From contig LLEY01000124.1 in the NCBI GenBank assembly GCA_001414485.1, forward strand, positions 1-64,000: a stretch of 64,000 bases of DNA, read 5' to 3'. The notes under the pieces are model-generated. The model saw nothing but the letters and a program-made list of their open reading frames with translations. It did not search any database and had not been told where the DNA came from. A program made the position numbers and the translations under genes. Numbering within the stretch: the first letter of the stretch is position 1; every line of letters starts with the position of its first letter. The DNA is from Calycina herbarum. Lineage: Eukaryota > Ascomycota > Leotiomycetes > Helotiales > Pezizellaceae. Shown piece after piece: positions 12,211 through 23,697 of this stretch.

Positions 12211-13533
12211 CTTCCTTAGTAACAAGTAATACGATCCTTAATAAGAGTTGATTACGAAAGAGCTTTAGAAGAGTTACGAGGAGTCTAGGAGACCTAAGAG
12301 GTGACGTCGGCAGAGAGGGGTCTAGTAGGTATAAGAGTCTATAACTTAATATTAAGCTTTAAGATTATAGTCTAGGGTTCTAGAGGTACTAGACCAGCTC
12401 TATAAAACCTAGCTTTAGCGTTTTAGGTTATTATTAACTAGTTATAAGCTATATAAAACGTAAGAAAGAACTCGACCTTAGTAATATAGTTTATATAAGC
12501 CTTAATAAAGGTCTCGATTTAACGCTTATATATATATTTAAGAATACTAAAACACTTAACGTCGAGTAGCTAGGTTAGATAAGACGAATAAGAAGGTAGG
12601 CAAAGAGTAATAATATTATATAACTTATAATACTCTTAGAATACTACTGATTTATAACTCTTATATCTATCTAGAACTAACATTCGATATAGCTCTTTTA
12701 TATAACTACAAGTATACTTATTAAAGTGTTCTAGCTATTCTAAGCTTGTCTTATTATTAGTCTATCTATTACTAGTTGGTTTAATAACCTAGTTATTAGA
12801 AAGACCGCCCTTAGTATACTAACTAGTAAGGTGATTTTTCCTTTAAACTACTAAGAATAGAGAGATACTTAAACCCTCTCTATTAATATAAACAATTACT
12901 ATAGCCTATTCCTAATTACCTAGCTAGATAGTCTTACCTCTGCTACGTCGATCAGCGCGTATAACAACTATTCTAGCGTAGATAACACCTATTATAAAAC
13001 TAGTCTTATTAAAGTTATAGAAATCGTAGTCTTAGATCTTATATTTTGCTTATATATTCTCTACTAGTTAAAACCACGTGCTAATTAGCTTAGGATCTTC
13101 GTATAAGACCCTTTAGAAATCGTAAACGCGATTAAAACACGTCTTTAGTTCTAGACGTCGTTATATAAATCGTTATACCTAGTTCTTTCCGACGCGTTAT
13201 CCTCTACGCGACTCGAGTATATAATTTACTATATCTTCTATACCACCTAGCCAGGGCATAAATCCTCTCATATCTAGATTAAGTATATTTTAAATAATCA
13301 CCTCCTCTTCTATTATAGTTATTTTATAATTTACTAGCCGGCGTTCGCTAAGAGTAGTTCGACCAGCTATTCTATTAGTAAGTATAGAATAAGGGACTTT
13401 ATATAGCTTCGCAGCTTTACTATAGTTTATTCGTTTAGATGATCGAATAGCTTCGATAACTAGGATAATCCGAGCTTCTTAGGTTTAAGATTCTATTAAG
13501 TAGTTGTTAAGAAAACGCGTGTTAAAGTTGAAG

Positions 13534-13595
13534 GTAGTAGGGTAGGGAAAAAATTCACGAGGTCCTGATAATCACGAGGTCCTGGTATACCACGT
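13534..13595 (-). repeat. Right terminal inverted repeat of pogo element
   Basis: Reverse complement begins ACGTGGTATACCAGGACC and pairs with 692-753 over about 62 bp. It is less mutated than the left copy: AGGACCTCGTGA is present twice, intact. A TA dinucleotide follows at 13596-13597. Confidence 0.85.
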
Positions 13596-13597
13596 TA

Positions 13598-14169
13598 TAT
13601 ATATTTCTTTATATTCTTAAAGTAATTTAAGACTTGAAAAATCATTTTCGCCTTTGCTAACATTCCGAGCACCTATGTTAAGTAGATAGCCAGGTTCTAA
13701 ACCCGTTCGACATCTTTACCTAGAAGATTATCAGAGGCGAGTCGAGAGCCATGGTCTAGGTACAAGGTATCCGAGCTCGAAGTTGAGGTATATTCGCATT
13801 TCCGAATAACTTGCTATAATTCTCTCTCGCCATAGCCTATTCCACGCAAGCGTGCAGTGACGGGAGGCTTCTTTAAGACGTAATCTTCTAAAAGTCGTCA
13901 TTGGTCTAGCGTATTTTCGAGATATACGATTCGTGATTCTTCCTGCCAGCATATTTCCCAGTTTATTTTTCGGATTTCGACGGGAAATGCGGGAAGTTGA
14001 GGAAATGTCGTGGCTGGAAGGACGTGGCTTATTCGTGTCAAGTAGTAGAAGTGTTCTGGCTTCTGATCTAGCAAATATATTGTTGGTAGGACACTTTTTG
14101 AGCGGGGGGCTTACGATGGATGGTAAAAGTAGGAGCAATTATTCCAGATATATTATCGAATATTAACTA
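13598..14169. other. Intergenic DNA between transposon nest and first gene
   Basis: GC content rises sharply after about 13640. Two overlapping open frames (13731-14138 minus, 13933-14166 plus) lack family features and look like chance frames. No gene seen. Confidence 0.5.
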
Positions 14170-14253
14170 ATATTTATTAGAACCGTTAGATTTGCTTATC
14201 CTAAAAAGATAGAACGAGAGTTATCTACTACTACTTTTAATGTCCATCGCGAG
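14170..14253. repeat. Truncated MITE copy (CGCGAG family)
   Basis: Ends TTTTAATGTCCATCGCGAG, matching the right terminus of the elements at 24724-24942 and 26922-27139. The left part is missing. Identified by comparison within this window. Confidence 0.5.
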
Positions 14254-14784
14254 AGTGGAATCGAATGTCTTTTTACTCTACTCCAATGCCACGGGAAGTT
14301 GGTTTACTTTCCCACCACCATGTGTATCATCATTCAAAACACACACATGAAACTCACGAAAATCCCTCGAATTCATTCCAATTTCCATCATCACATTCTA
14401 TGATACCTAAGTATCTCAAGCAATCCATTTGCAAGTTCATTTCTCCGCCTCCCCCAGAATGCTTTCCTAGCATCTGACCCATTGACTTCATACAAAACAC
14501 GCCCTTTTATTACACAAATACCCCTAGAAGAGGCATGGACCGCGCTTCTGTTGTTCGCTCGCAAAACCTGCCATATGTGCCTAGCAAGTCTCATAACGTA
14601 ATTGTCATCATCAAAACGTAATAAAAAAGAAATAGCAACATTTGCAATCACCGTCGCCATTCTCGCCCCCCTGCAAAGCTCACGCGGGAAAAAGGGGAGA
14701 GATCCCAAACACCCGCTTGAAATATATCAACAAAGAAGAGAAAATCCTGCCACACCCTGCAACAGTAGATAGGTGAAAGGTCGT

Positions 14785-16622
14785 TCATCGTCTCCTATCA
14801 CTACTCCCCCGAAGCAGATTTCGAATCCACGACCCAGGCCCACCACCACCCTCAGATCTCGACTCAGAACCCCGCGTTGAAGCCTGCTGCGAACCCCTTC
14901 TCTGAGCTCTCTGCTCACTATCCCTGCTACTCCGCGAATTCCCAGTATCCTGGCGAGAATATCTCGGTCTTGGAAACAAAGGCACCGTACCAGATGTAGT
15001 CGACGATCGCTCTTCTCGGCTCGGCTCCGAACCTGGATCTAAATTGTAATTTGAATTTGCTCGACTTGACCAGCTAAGAGGGGGGACTGAATTCGAAGGA
15101 GATTCTTGTGTTGGTGTTAGTCTTCCAGCATTGCGGATGGCGTCTAACCTGGCTTGGTGGTTTCTTCTCTCGGTCTCGCTTCTGCCACCTGTGGTATTGC
15201 TTCTGCTTAGCCTCTCTCTCGCACCAAAGCTCATTCTCCGGGTTTGCTGACCGATTCCAGATGATAGATTACTGGCACTGGCCCTCCGATTGGAAGCGGT
15301 AGATTCATCCATACGGTCGATTCCTTTTCGGCAAATTGGGCAAGTGTTGTGTTCACCTAGCCATGCTGATGCACATGTCTCGTGGAACCAATGTGAACAA
15401 GGCAAGCAGACAACCTCATCGCCCAGATGAACATCATCCATGCACACAGGACAGTCTGCCTTTCCTTCTGGACCGAGCATCTTTTCATCCAACTTCTTCT
15501 TTGGCAGAGCTGCAATGGCGTCTGGAGGAGCTGGGCCGGGGGCAGTGGATGTTGGATTCTGCTCCATCAAGGTCGAAATGATCTGATCCAGTGCTTCTTG
15601 GGAATAAACGGCATCTCCAGATCTTGCATTTACTGGGTTTAGCATAGCTTGTAGGAAGTTTCGAAGAGCCGGGGGGAGTCCAGCACCGGCTTCAGGGCCA
15701 CGGTTTTGCTGGTGGTGAGGGTCATTGGGGTCATCATGGTCGTCATGATCGTGATCGTGATCATGATTGTGAGCAGGTCCTCCACCCATGGGAGAGAATA
15801 AACTCGCAAGTATCCTGGGTTGTTCGTCAGGACTGTCTCTTGTAGAAATAATAACGAGAACACCTCCTCCACTGGGAGGAATGGGAGGGAGTCGAGAAAG
15901 GAGGGGTTCGTACGTATCTATCGGTAGACCACCAGGCTGAGGACCATCTGCTTCTCTGGGTGGTAAATTGCCTGCTTGAAACGTGAATCTTCCTCCCGTA
16001 AAGCTCTGTCCATTTGGAGTTCGGCCATTGTAAGTATGCAATTGTGGGCCTTCCCCAAATAAAGTATCCGGACCAGATCTTCCAGCTTGACCAGGACGGA
16101 GATCGGGACCCATCATTGTGGTTAGCATGTTTTGGAAGGCGGACATCATGACTTCGGGGTCGTTTGGATGATTGTCTTGGTTGCGTGGGATTGATTGTCT
16201 GCGGTTTATTCGAGTGATATTGGGACCCATGTGCCGAACGGTTTGGGTGAAGATGATGCCTCCTCTTGGGCTACGGCGGATGGTTTCTTCGATATCTGCC
16301 TCCTCCGGATCTGAATTTGATTCCTCCCATGGGTTATGATGACGGAGATCTCGAATACCGGGAGGAATATTCGGCGGGGTGCTCTCTGGTCTTGGGTCGT
16401 TTTCCGGAGTTATCTAAAACCATGATCAGTATAATGTAAAGGAGAATCCAGAGAGTCCACCCAGGGGCTTACTATTTCTGTCACCTCGCCTTCGCATGTA
16501 GGGCAGACTAAGCGGTGGTCGTCAAAGTACCACTCGGAATGGCATTGGTGGCAAAAGACGACTTCCCTCTCGCGGGCATCCAACCTTCGTCCTCGGTCAT
16601 GTCTCTCTGGGATGTCTGCCAT
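14785..16622 (-). CDS. RING-H2 E3 ubiquitin ligase (RNF126/RNF115-like)
   Basis: Two exons, 16622-16473 and 16413-14785, joined in frame across a 59-bp intron (GTAAGC...CTGAT...TAG), giving about 592 residues. The N-terminus carries a CxxC...CxxC zinc ribbon (CHQC, CPTC at residues 24-43), as in RNF126/BCA2-type ligases. A C3H2C3 RING (CPVCMDD...HWFHETC...CPICRKG) lies near residue 330. In that family the zinc ribbon binds ubiquitinated cargo and the RING recruits an E2. Between them is a low-complexity His/Asp-rich run, and the C-terminal third is Ser/Arg-rich. The ATG at 16622 has a good context (GCCATGGC); the frame stays open upstream to 16952, but that part lacks family features and I take it as leader. 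Substrates are unknown. Confidence 0.85.
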
Positions 16623-17875
16623 GGCGTCTTGGAGACCCTGGTAGGCGGCGAGCGCTGTCAAGCCGAGACTTACAGCCAGGCCTGTATTGCGGAGTAATCG
16701 GAAAGCCGTTTTGAAGACGGACGCCTGGAAAGGCTCAATACAATCGAAGACGGCGAATTTATGAGCTGGCGGAGGGTTGATTGTTCGTTTGTATTGGGAT
16801 GCCGCAACAACTAAACAGCTAGACTGTACTAGTGTACGGTAGCAATCAAAAGTATAGGTGGTGGGTGGTCGCGCGAAGTTTCGTGGCAAGCTGCCTTGTG
16901 GTTGACCTTGACTTTGGCGATGTAAGGTTAAGAAGGCGTGATAGGTAATCACGATGAGGGTGAGGGGTATAGGTATCGTATTCAGAACTGAGCTGGGAAA
17001 ATCTGGGGGAGTCGAATGTGCTGTGAATGTGCTGGGGAGCCTGATGCGGGTCAGCCGTGGGAGATGCAGGTTATGAGTAACTATTCATACCTTATAAGGA
17101 TGTTGTACTTGTACCCTCTGGTACTGTACTCCAAAGTGGAGATCCACCAGGTCAGGCTCTCTTGGGCCGCCCTCGGCTTGGGTGACGCAGTGTAGCTTAA
17201 TCCCTACAGGTGGTGTTATCGATAGCTACTATACTACTATACACGTACAAGCACTCGTTGCTACTGTACCAACGTCTCCAGGTGAAATTGGTACCAATTG
17301 GGAACAATGAAAACAAACCGTCGTCAATAGCTGGCCGGTGGACCGACCCTTTTAGAGTCAACAAATCAGAAATAGATCGTCTAGAATAGAGTGGTGAGTC
17401 GAAGGCGTTCTTCTCCAACATACGTGTTCTTTGTTTGATTCTCCCACTTTCTCTTCCCTTCTCCCTGACTGAGAGTCTGACCGAAACCTCCCTTTTGGGC
17501 TGAAATGACAATCACCAGAACCTCCGAACACCGGTACTCACCTGCACGTATACCACAATTGCACCGGCTACTCTTGCTTGTGCCAAGATTTTGTAGATTA
17601 GTCTTGAAGACTTCTGTAGACTTCTAGGCTGTGTTACCGATTTCTTGAATTTACACAATCATCACCATGCAAATAAAATACTCCTGGAGGGGAATATCGT
17701 GCTCATTACGCCAACGCATACCCATTTCTCCCCTTTCCCATACACCATAAAAAAAGGTATTCATACAATATTAACAACACGTACCCCTTAGCAAACAAGC
17801 CTGCCACCATTATCATGATAATTCCCTCCTCCCAAGAAAATCCCACCATAATTCCATATTCCCATGATTGACTGA
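16623..17875. other. Intergenic region, RING gene promoter and FIS1 3' side
   Basis: About 1.25 kb. It contains the leader of the RING gene and the downstream region of FIS1. The open frame at 17197-17511 on the minus strand has no recognisable features. No RNA gene or repeat seen. Confidence 0.5.
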
Positions 17876-18610
17876 CTACCGCTTCCTCGCACCAATCCCC
17901 TTGAAAATCATACCACCAACCACACCCGCCGCAATCGCCACCCCACTCAGAATAGCAACACCCATCAGTCCCTCCTTGGCAACCTTGTCATCGATGAGAC
18001 CCCTCAGACTCTCGGCTTGGAGATTGGCGGGTTCTTTATCCAGCAACAGATCGTTATACCGCCGTGACTCTGCGTAGTTTCCGAGCTTGTAGTTTCCGAG
18101 GGCAAGGTAGTAGAGGCATTCTCGTCGACGCTCGGGAGACGTGCGGAAGATGTCTGAGAGGAGACGGACGCCCTCTTGTTGGTCGTTGCGTGTGTTGGAT
18201 TTAATGAGACCCTGAGACAAGGAAAATTAGTAAAAGGCTGGCAGCGGCGGAAAGAGCAGAACATACCCAAGCAAAGTTGAATTTCGTTTGGACCCCGACG
18301 TGCACACCCTCCTTTTCATATTGAGAGCGAAGGACTTGGAGTTCTGCTGGCTTCAGCGGGCTGTGTGCTGGTCAGCGTTGTTGTCTTTCCTCTGGCTTGA
18401 CGGATCTTTGAGATGGTTGTGTTTTCGTCTCGGCAGGAAGGAGCAGAAAGCAGAACTAACCTTTCAGCATCAGCAGCATCTAGAGCAACCCGTCTGATTA
18501 GCAAGGCGGTCTCGAGTTGGTATGCGTACAGGAAAATCGCAAAACGGGTATAAAGAACAAGCTTCGGATCCAAAGTTTGATTAGGCATACTTACATGGTA
18601 ATGAGCCCAT
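17876..18610 (-). CDS. FIS1: Mitochondrial fission protein Fis1
   Basis: Four exons, 18610-18595, 18479-18461, 18360-18267 and 18211-17876, all phases closing to 154 residues, the usual Fis1 length. The spliced N-terminus reads [20 protein letters not shown], matching fungal Fis1. The body is a TPR-like helical bundle ([23 protein letters not shown]), followed by one C-terminal membrane segment and a short basic tail (GARKR) typical of tail-anchored outer mitochondrial membrane proteins. Fis1 recruits the adaptor and dynamin for mitochondrial and peroxisomal division. The first two exons are only 16 and 19 nt, so simple ORF calling misses the true start. It is divergent from SPC24 over about 330 bp. 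Confidence 0.93.
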
Positions 18611-18938
18611 CTTGTACTTCTTTTCTTTGGTAGGTTACCTAGGTAGAATTTGTTGGTAGAGCTGTATTGGGCTTATGAGGAAGTAGCGATGTATGGGTGG
18701 AATACTTTTGGAAGTTGTGGTTGATTTGAGGAAGCAGGTGGATGTGGCGTTGTTGAAAGTGGCTTGTGACTTGCGGGTACGGTACGTCACCGGGTTCTGC
18801 CAAATTCGTTGCCGGGCAGTTGCTATGGGGCACACTTTCCGCGATAAACATTCACAATCGCCATCAATTGCTTCTAAATTCTGTCGCAAAGTCCACGACA
18901 TCAGAAATAACGTCAACATAATCTTACTAAATTCCAAA

Positions 18939-19652
18939 ATGCTTCTCGACGAGAACCCCGCGCTGGTAAGTCGAATCCCAACCGAAGTCGCATACTTCCT
19001 GACAATCAACAGCTCATCCAACACACGCTGGGAAACTTCAACATCGCGCCCGACAAAGCCGCAGTCGCAAGAATCAATGACTCCCTCTCCACCCTCGAGC
19101 AAGCGCGAAACCTACGAATGCGAGAAGCAGAAAGCTCTTTAAAAAGTACGCATTACACTCTTCGCACAACCATGGTCGCTGTCAATCGCGACTAATACCA
19201 AATAAACAGAACTCTCACGAACCCTCACAACCCTAAACAACAACCATCACGACACCGTAAACTCCCATTCCTCCGCCTCCCACGCCTCGGAAATTGCCTC
19301 TCTCGATACCCAAAAATTTAGAATCGCGAAAGCAGCCACAGATCTCGAGATTGAAGCCGAGCGTCTTTCTTCCCAACTGGCGGATCTCCAGTCGCGACTC
19401 TCGGAATTAGAATTACAGGGCGCGGAGGGCGGAATCGAGACGGAGAAACGACAAGCACTCTTGCAAGATGAATTGAGTCTGAAATTGAAGATTTACAGGA
19501 GTCTGGGCTTTGATTTAGAGAAGGATGAGGGTGAGGAGTACAACAAGGTTGTTGTGAGGAATGGGAAGAAGGCGGATGTGCATATTGTGAACATGGAGAC
19601 TGGAAAGTTTTCGAGGCACTTTTATGCGGGGTACTTTTGGAATACTGTTTGA
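18939..19652 (+). CDS. SPC24: Kinetochore protein Spc24
   Basis: Three exons, 18939-18965, 19013-19145 and 19210-19652, closing to 200 residues. The start MLLDENPAL runs into LIQHTLGNFNI and RINDSLSTL, the conserved Spc24 N-terminus. A long coiled coil occupies about residues 50-140. The C-terminal globular RWD-like domain ends KFSRHFYAGYFWNTV, close to other fungal Spc24 proteins. Spc24 pairs with Spc25 in the Ndc80 complex and links microtubules to the inner kinetochore. The introns are 47 and 64 bp. It shares a short intergenic promoter with FIS1. Confidence 0.92.
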
Positions 19653-19957
19653 GAGGAGGGTGTTGGATTTAAGGGCTGATTCGAGGTATGATTAATGAAT
19701 GGTGGGATGGGTTCGCCCAAAGTTGTGCGGCGTTTCCTGTTACGCTAAATACCATGGAGAGCGACAGACAGGCGAGGAAGTCTCATTTACGAATTGGTTT
19801 GGACAATCCACGAATTTACATAGGACAAAATTCCGAGGCAAATGACACATCCCTCCATATTTCCCTATTTACACCAACCAATCCCAAACACCGGTAAAAC
19901 CCCCTCCCTCCAAGCCCCATTTTCCCTTTCAGTATCATTATCGTAAAGTTGTCACCG
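19653..19957. other. Convergent intergenic region
   Basis: About 300 bp between the 3' ends of SPC24 and the membrane-protein gene. Nothing beyond untranslated sequence is visible. Confidence 0.5.
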
Positions 19958-20776
19958 TCATTTCATACTCAATCCCGAACTCTTGGAGCTTCCACTGCTC
20001 CCAGTACTTCCATTGCTACTCGCCTTGCCCTTCCCACTCCCTCCCATCACCAAAACTCCCTTCTCAAAAGCATCCTTTTCTTGTCCAGCACCAGCACCAC
20101 CAAAATTGGTAGTAGGCGGCGTCCTAGCTCTACCAGTATTCATCGCCATCCCAGGTGTCTCCTCATCCCTTCTTCCCCTCTTCACTTCCGCCATCCCCAA
20201 CCCCGCACCACTAAACATATTATTCAACATAGGTAAACTTCCCGATGTCAAACTCCTCTTATGTCGCCGTCCATGATCGGCAGGTAACTCGAGACGAGAG
20301 TTAATCTTCGTCCAAAGACCTTCTTCTTCGCTTGGGTTATCCATCCTCCATCCTCCCACGCCTTCGAAATCCCGGGTGGGACCGATGGATGTGTTAAGGC
20401 CTATGCAGGAATTTGGACTGGTGAGGGTGGCTTGGGGATCGGACATTGAGTGGGTTAGGCCTATGGGCGTTATTGTTCCCGCGGCACTGTAAGAACTCGA
20501 AGAAGAAGTCCGTTGTTTTCGACGGCGGTGGGAAGGTTGAGGTGGGGAAGGGAGGGATTGGCTTTGTGAAGGGAAAGGATGGATGTATTTCGAGGCAGAA
20601 CTGCCACCGAGGAGATAGTGGGGAATTACGGCGAGTGCGAGGTCGATGTAGATTAATGTAAATCGGAATAGCAGGACGGAAACTGCGAGATAGGTCGTGA
20701 AGACTGCGAAGAGGGTGACGGGGAAGGAGAAGATGAATAAGAGCGGGAGGGTCAGGGTTTTGCTGAGGATTGCCAT
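19958..20776 (-). CDS. Conserved fungal membrane protein, unknown function
   Basis: Single exon, 272 residues from MAILSKTLTL; the frame is open upstream to 20878, but this ATG fits the start of the hydrophobic N-terminus. Two adjacent membrane segments occupy about residues 8-55 (PLLFIFSFPVTLFAVF, then a second stretch around LLFRFTLIYIDLALAVI). The rest is Ser/Pro/Gly-rich and polar, probably cytosolic, with basic patches (HRRRKQR, GRRHKR). I do not recognise a named family. It is divergent from the TatD-like gene with about 330 bp between starts. Confidence 0.75.
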   Translation of the reverse strand: MAILSKTLTLPLLFIFSFPVTLFAVFTTYLAVSVLLFRFTLIYIDLALAVIPHYLLGGSSASKYIHPFPSQSQSLPSPPQPSHRRRKQRTSSSSSYSAAGTITPIGLTHSMSDPQATLTSPNSCIGLNTSIGPTRDFEGVGGWRMDNPSEEEGLWTKINSRLELPADHGRRHKRSLTSGSLPMLNNMFSGAGLGMAEVKRGRRDEETPGMAMNTGRARTPPTTNFGGAGAGQEKDAFEKGVLVMGGSGKGKASSNGSTGSSGSSKSSGLSMK

Positions 20777-21108
20777 TTTACCAATCTTTTGGTGTTGTCG
20801 TACATCGTCAATTGTACTTTTTTGAGACGACGAGGGGACAGAGAAGAGAGAAGGGAGAAGGCTTTTCTGGTGAAACAAAGTTTAGGACTACTGGGACGGA
20901 TTGGGAGGGACGGCGTGAGTAACTTACTGTTAGCCTTTACATGTGATGGAATGTGGGGAAGCGAGGCCGGGACTGCGACAATCTGGGGAAATCTTTATTC
21001 GACGAACGGAAGAAATCTCCCGAACGGACGCTGCACCACCACAACTCTATTTAATTTGCTCAGATGGAGAAGTAAGGAGATGCTTCTTAAGCGACAACGA
21101 TCTTCAAG

Positions 21109-22305
21109 ATGTGCAATTCAGATGAGCATGTTTCCACCGAGAATGTGACACCGACAAGCCACGATGAAGAGCCTTTTCCATGGCACTTGGGTGTGTACGA
21201 TGCCCATTGTCATCCCACCGATGTTATGGGTCAGGTTCCTGAGATTCCGGGGATGAAAGCTAGGGTTTTGACGGTTATGGGAACGAGAGGGGAGGATCAG
21301 GAACTTGTTGCTCAGGTTGTTGACACATATGGTGTGAAATCATCTTCGACTCTCGAGAATTTGACGAAAGAAGAGTGCATGGTGCCTTGTTTTGGGTGGC
21401 ACCCTTGGTTTTCACATCAAATGTATGATGATACTCTATCAGAACCAGCAAATCTCCATTCAGACGACTTCAAGGCTTCACATTATCAATCGGTGTTGAC
21501 ACCCAAACCGGAAGACACCGAGTTCCTCCAATCCCTGCCCCAACCCCGTTCTTTGAAAACTTTTCTCTTGGAAACCAAAAACTATTTGGAGAAATACCCC
21601 CTCGCGCTTGTTGGTGAAATAGGTCTAGATAAGGGTTTCCGTCTCCCGGGAGCGTGGACACCAGAACTCCTTGCTTCAAGAGATACAACCCTCACACTGG
21701 GAGGAAGAGAAAGTCGACCTCTCACTCCTTACCGCGTGTCCATGGATCACCAAAAATCGATCCTAAAAGCACAGTTGAAGCTCGCTGGGGAAATGAACAA
21801 AGGAGTCTCCGTTCATGGGGTACAAGCTCACGGAATCCTCTTCGACGCCCTCAAAGAAAGCTGGACAGGCCATGAACTCGGGGTACTGAACAAAAAAGAA
21901 CGGAGAAAAATCGTTGGCATGCCAGAAAATGCTGGAGAAGATGTTGATGGACCCACATCAAAGGAGGGAGATAAACCATTTCCGCCAAGGATATGTTTAC
22001 ACTCTTATTCTGGTCCACCGGAGACGTTGAAACAGTATTACCACCCTTCAACACCTGCAGACATTTACTTTTCCTTTTCTGAGGTCATTAATATGGCACC
22101 TTCAACGAGTGCCAAATCAATGGAGGTGTTGAAGTTGGTTCCTGAGGATATAGTTTTGGTGGAGAGTGATTTGCATATGGCGGGAGATGTGATGGATGGG
22201 AAATTGGAGATAATGGTTAGGAAGATTTGTGATGTGAAGGGATGGGAATTGGAGGAAGGAGTCAAGAAATTAGGGGAGAATTGGAAGAGATTCGTTTTTG
22301 GATGA
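21109..22305 (+). CDS. TatD-family metal hydrolase, Scn1 (Cut9-interacting) type
   Basis: Single exon, 398 residues. Near the N-terminus YDAHCHPTD carries the HxH metal site of TatD-like amidohydrolase-fold nucleases. Later motifs are [15 protein letters not shown] with the metal-ligand Glu, and VESDLH with the catalytic-site Asp. The length and the extra inserts (about residues 95-135 and 240-275) match the fungal Scn1 subgroup rather than bacterial TatD (about 260 residues). Scn1 is known in fission yeast as a Cut9-interacting protein; whether this copy is a DNase is not established by sequence. It is convergent with the arsenite methyltransferase gene, 135 bp apart. Confidence 0.85.
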   Translation: MCNSDEHVSTENVTPTSHDEEPFPWHLGVYDAHCHPTDVMGQVPEIPGMKARVLTVMGTRGEDQELVAQVVDTYGVKSSSTLENLTKEECMVPCFGWHPWFSHQMYDDTLSEPANLHSDDFKASHYQSVLTPKPEDTEFLQSLPQPRSLKTFLLETKNYLEKYPLALVGEIGLDKGFRLPGAWTPELLASRDTTLTLGGRESRPLTPYRVSMDHQKSILKAQLKLAGEMNKGVSVHGVQAHGILFDALKESWTGHELGVLNKKERRKIVGMPENAGEDVDGPTSKEGDKPFPPRICLHSYSGPPETLKQYYHPSTPADIYFSFSEVINMAPSTSAKSMEVLKLVPEDIVLVESDLHMAGDVMDGKLEIMVRKICDVKGWELEEGVKKLGENWKRFVFG

Positions 22306-22440
22306 TGTAGAGAATAAGTAAACACTATCTGGACATAATCATTTTCGATGCCCTAAACTAACGAGTGTGGGAAAAGGAAAACTCAAGTTGAATAATGCCC
22401 TCGTTACAGCAACTTCCACGCAGAAAAACAACATCTCCCT

Positions 22441-23697
22441 TCAGTTTGTCGTGGGTTTGATGGCGTAAACCTGGAAAGAACCTATCACATCGTCAGACAA
22501 GAAGCCAAAGATTGGGGAGTTAGAATGATCATACCAGCCCACTCATTGAAGTCCAAATTATCCAACGAAGCTGCCAATTTCTTAGACTCGCTTCCCAAAG
22601 TATTTTCTTTCGCCGATGAGTCGGATCCACAGCCTGCTTTATTCTGCCCACAACCAGACGGGACTTTTTCTGCAGCTGGACCACAGCACGATGTCTCATT
22701 CTCTGCTGCGGTGTGATAAACATTCAAATTGTTCTCACTATCCACCAGGAGGAGATCTACGCATCTAAATTAGCCTTCGCCTCCTTCCCTTCCATATGGA
22801 GGATTCCATACCTTTGAACCCAGCCTTCTGAAGATATTCCTCATACTGGCTAACCTGACTAGCTCCAGAAATACATCCAACATACAAAGACATATTCTTC
22901 TTCATATCCTCGGTCAATTCTTTTCGAGCCAGGATATCACTAACAGCAACACGACCGCCGTCTTTGAGTACACGATACATTTCGTTGAAGACGCGTTGCT
23001 TTTCTGGTTCGGGAACGAGGTTTATGACGCAGTTACTGATGATGCAGTCTGCTGTGTTGTCTGGGAGCGGGATGGAAGTTATGGCTCCCTCGACGAATTC
23101 GACATTTGAGAAGTTAGACTTTTTCTTGTTGATGTTGGCATTTTCGATCATATTCTGGTATATGAACTATCAGCACAGTCGCCTTGTTCATTGAAAGCAG
23201 ACAGAAGAGAAGCAAGCTTTCTTTCGAGTGCACCTGCCATATTTGAAAATTGTGCCAAATATGATCGTTTGGAAGAATCAGAAGACTGGATTCCTGATTC
23301 TCCTAAACTTTTCCGAAGAATATCAAATTAAAGACGCAGGGGTGTTGCTTACCTTATTCATATCAACACCAATGGCTTTTCCAAAGGAACCAACTTTTTT
23401 CGCAGCAGCGAAGACATCGAAGCCAGCACCAGATCCAAGGTCAATGATCGTTTCTCCCTTCGAAAATTAGGTCATGACATCGAAACGAGACAGATGCACT
23501 CATACTTCTTTCAACTTGGCAAATGCAAGTGGGTTACCACAACTCAGTCCGAGATTGGCTCCCTCGGGAATGCCAGCCAGTTCTTCTTCTGTATATCCGA
23601 ATGCTTTGGCAACAGTCTGCTCGTACTGACCGTTGCTACTTTGGTTGATGGAGCCGTAGCGTTTATTGACTTCGTCGTAAATTTCTTTGGATTCCAT
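22441..23697 (-). CDS. Arsenite methyltransferase (AS3MT/ArsM type)
   Basis: Five exons, 23697-23506, 23457-23353, 23154-22812, 22756-22535 and 22481-22441, closing to 300 residues. SAM motif I is DLGSGAGFD across exons 1-2. Family cysteines are present in GLSCGNP (C53) and YVGCISGA (C193), with further cysteines at about 136 and 141 and a CC pair in SCCGP near the C-terminus. The protein ends with the VYAIKP-type strand typical of the family. The enzyme transfers methyl groups from SAM to As(III) to give methylated, more volatile arsenicals. Intron 2 is long for this window (198 bp). The gene is divergent from a bZIP factor with 291 bp between starts, suggesting co-regulation. Confidence 0.9.

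Larger units (their letters stand above)
760..13500 (-). pseudogene. Decayed pogo/Fot1 transposase, split by retrotransposon
   Basis: On the minus strand the N-terminal half lies at about 13500-12216 and the C-terminal part at about 1172-760. Near 13400 a frame reads SYxKAAKLYKVP-like and then GRTTLSERR, the Psq/CENP-B type helix-turn-helix typical of pogo transposases. Further on, segments resembling the FNFDETGF and DGYKSH catalytic neighbourhoods (DDE_1 family) can be seen. Nearly every Gln or Trp position carries a stop, as expected from CpA-to-TpA RIP. The coding sequence was also broken when the outer gypsy element landed at the CTTCC site. It cannot encode a functional transposase. Confidence 0.7.
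692..13595 (-). mobile_element. Fot1/pogo-type DNA transposon, interrupted by a nested retrotransposon
   Basis: The ends are inverted copies of each other beginning ACGTGGTATA, flanked on both sides by the dinucleotide TA (690-691 and 13596-13597), the target duplication of Tc1/mariner-pogo elements. Removing the inserted retrotransposon (1173-12210) and one copy of its 5-bp duplication leaves about 1.86 kb, the usual length for Fot1-like elements. The minus strand encodes a decayed pogo transposase running from about 13500 to 12216 and then from 1172 to about 760. Stops and C/T changes throughout mark it as RIP-inactivated. The superfamily is well supported; the exact family name is not. Confidence 0.85.

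Noticed and set aside
14391..14708. 105-codon minus-strand open frame downstream of the RING gene
   Set aside because: It lies in the 3' flank, has no family-like sequence, and overlaps another chance frame on the opposite strand.
17197..17511. 104-codon open frame between RING gene and FIS1
   Set aside because: No recognisable domain, splice context or conserved-looking composition; treated as intergenic.
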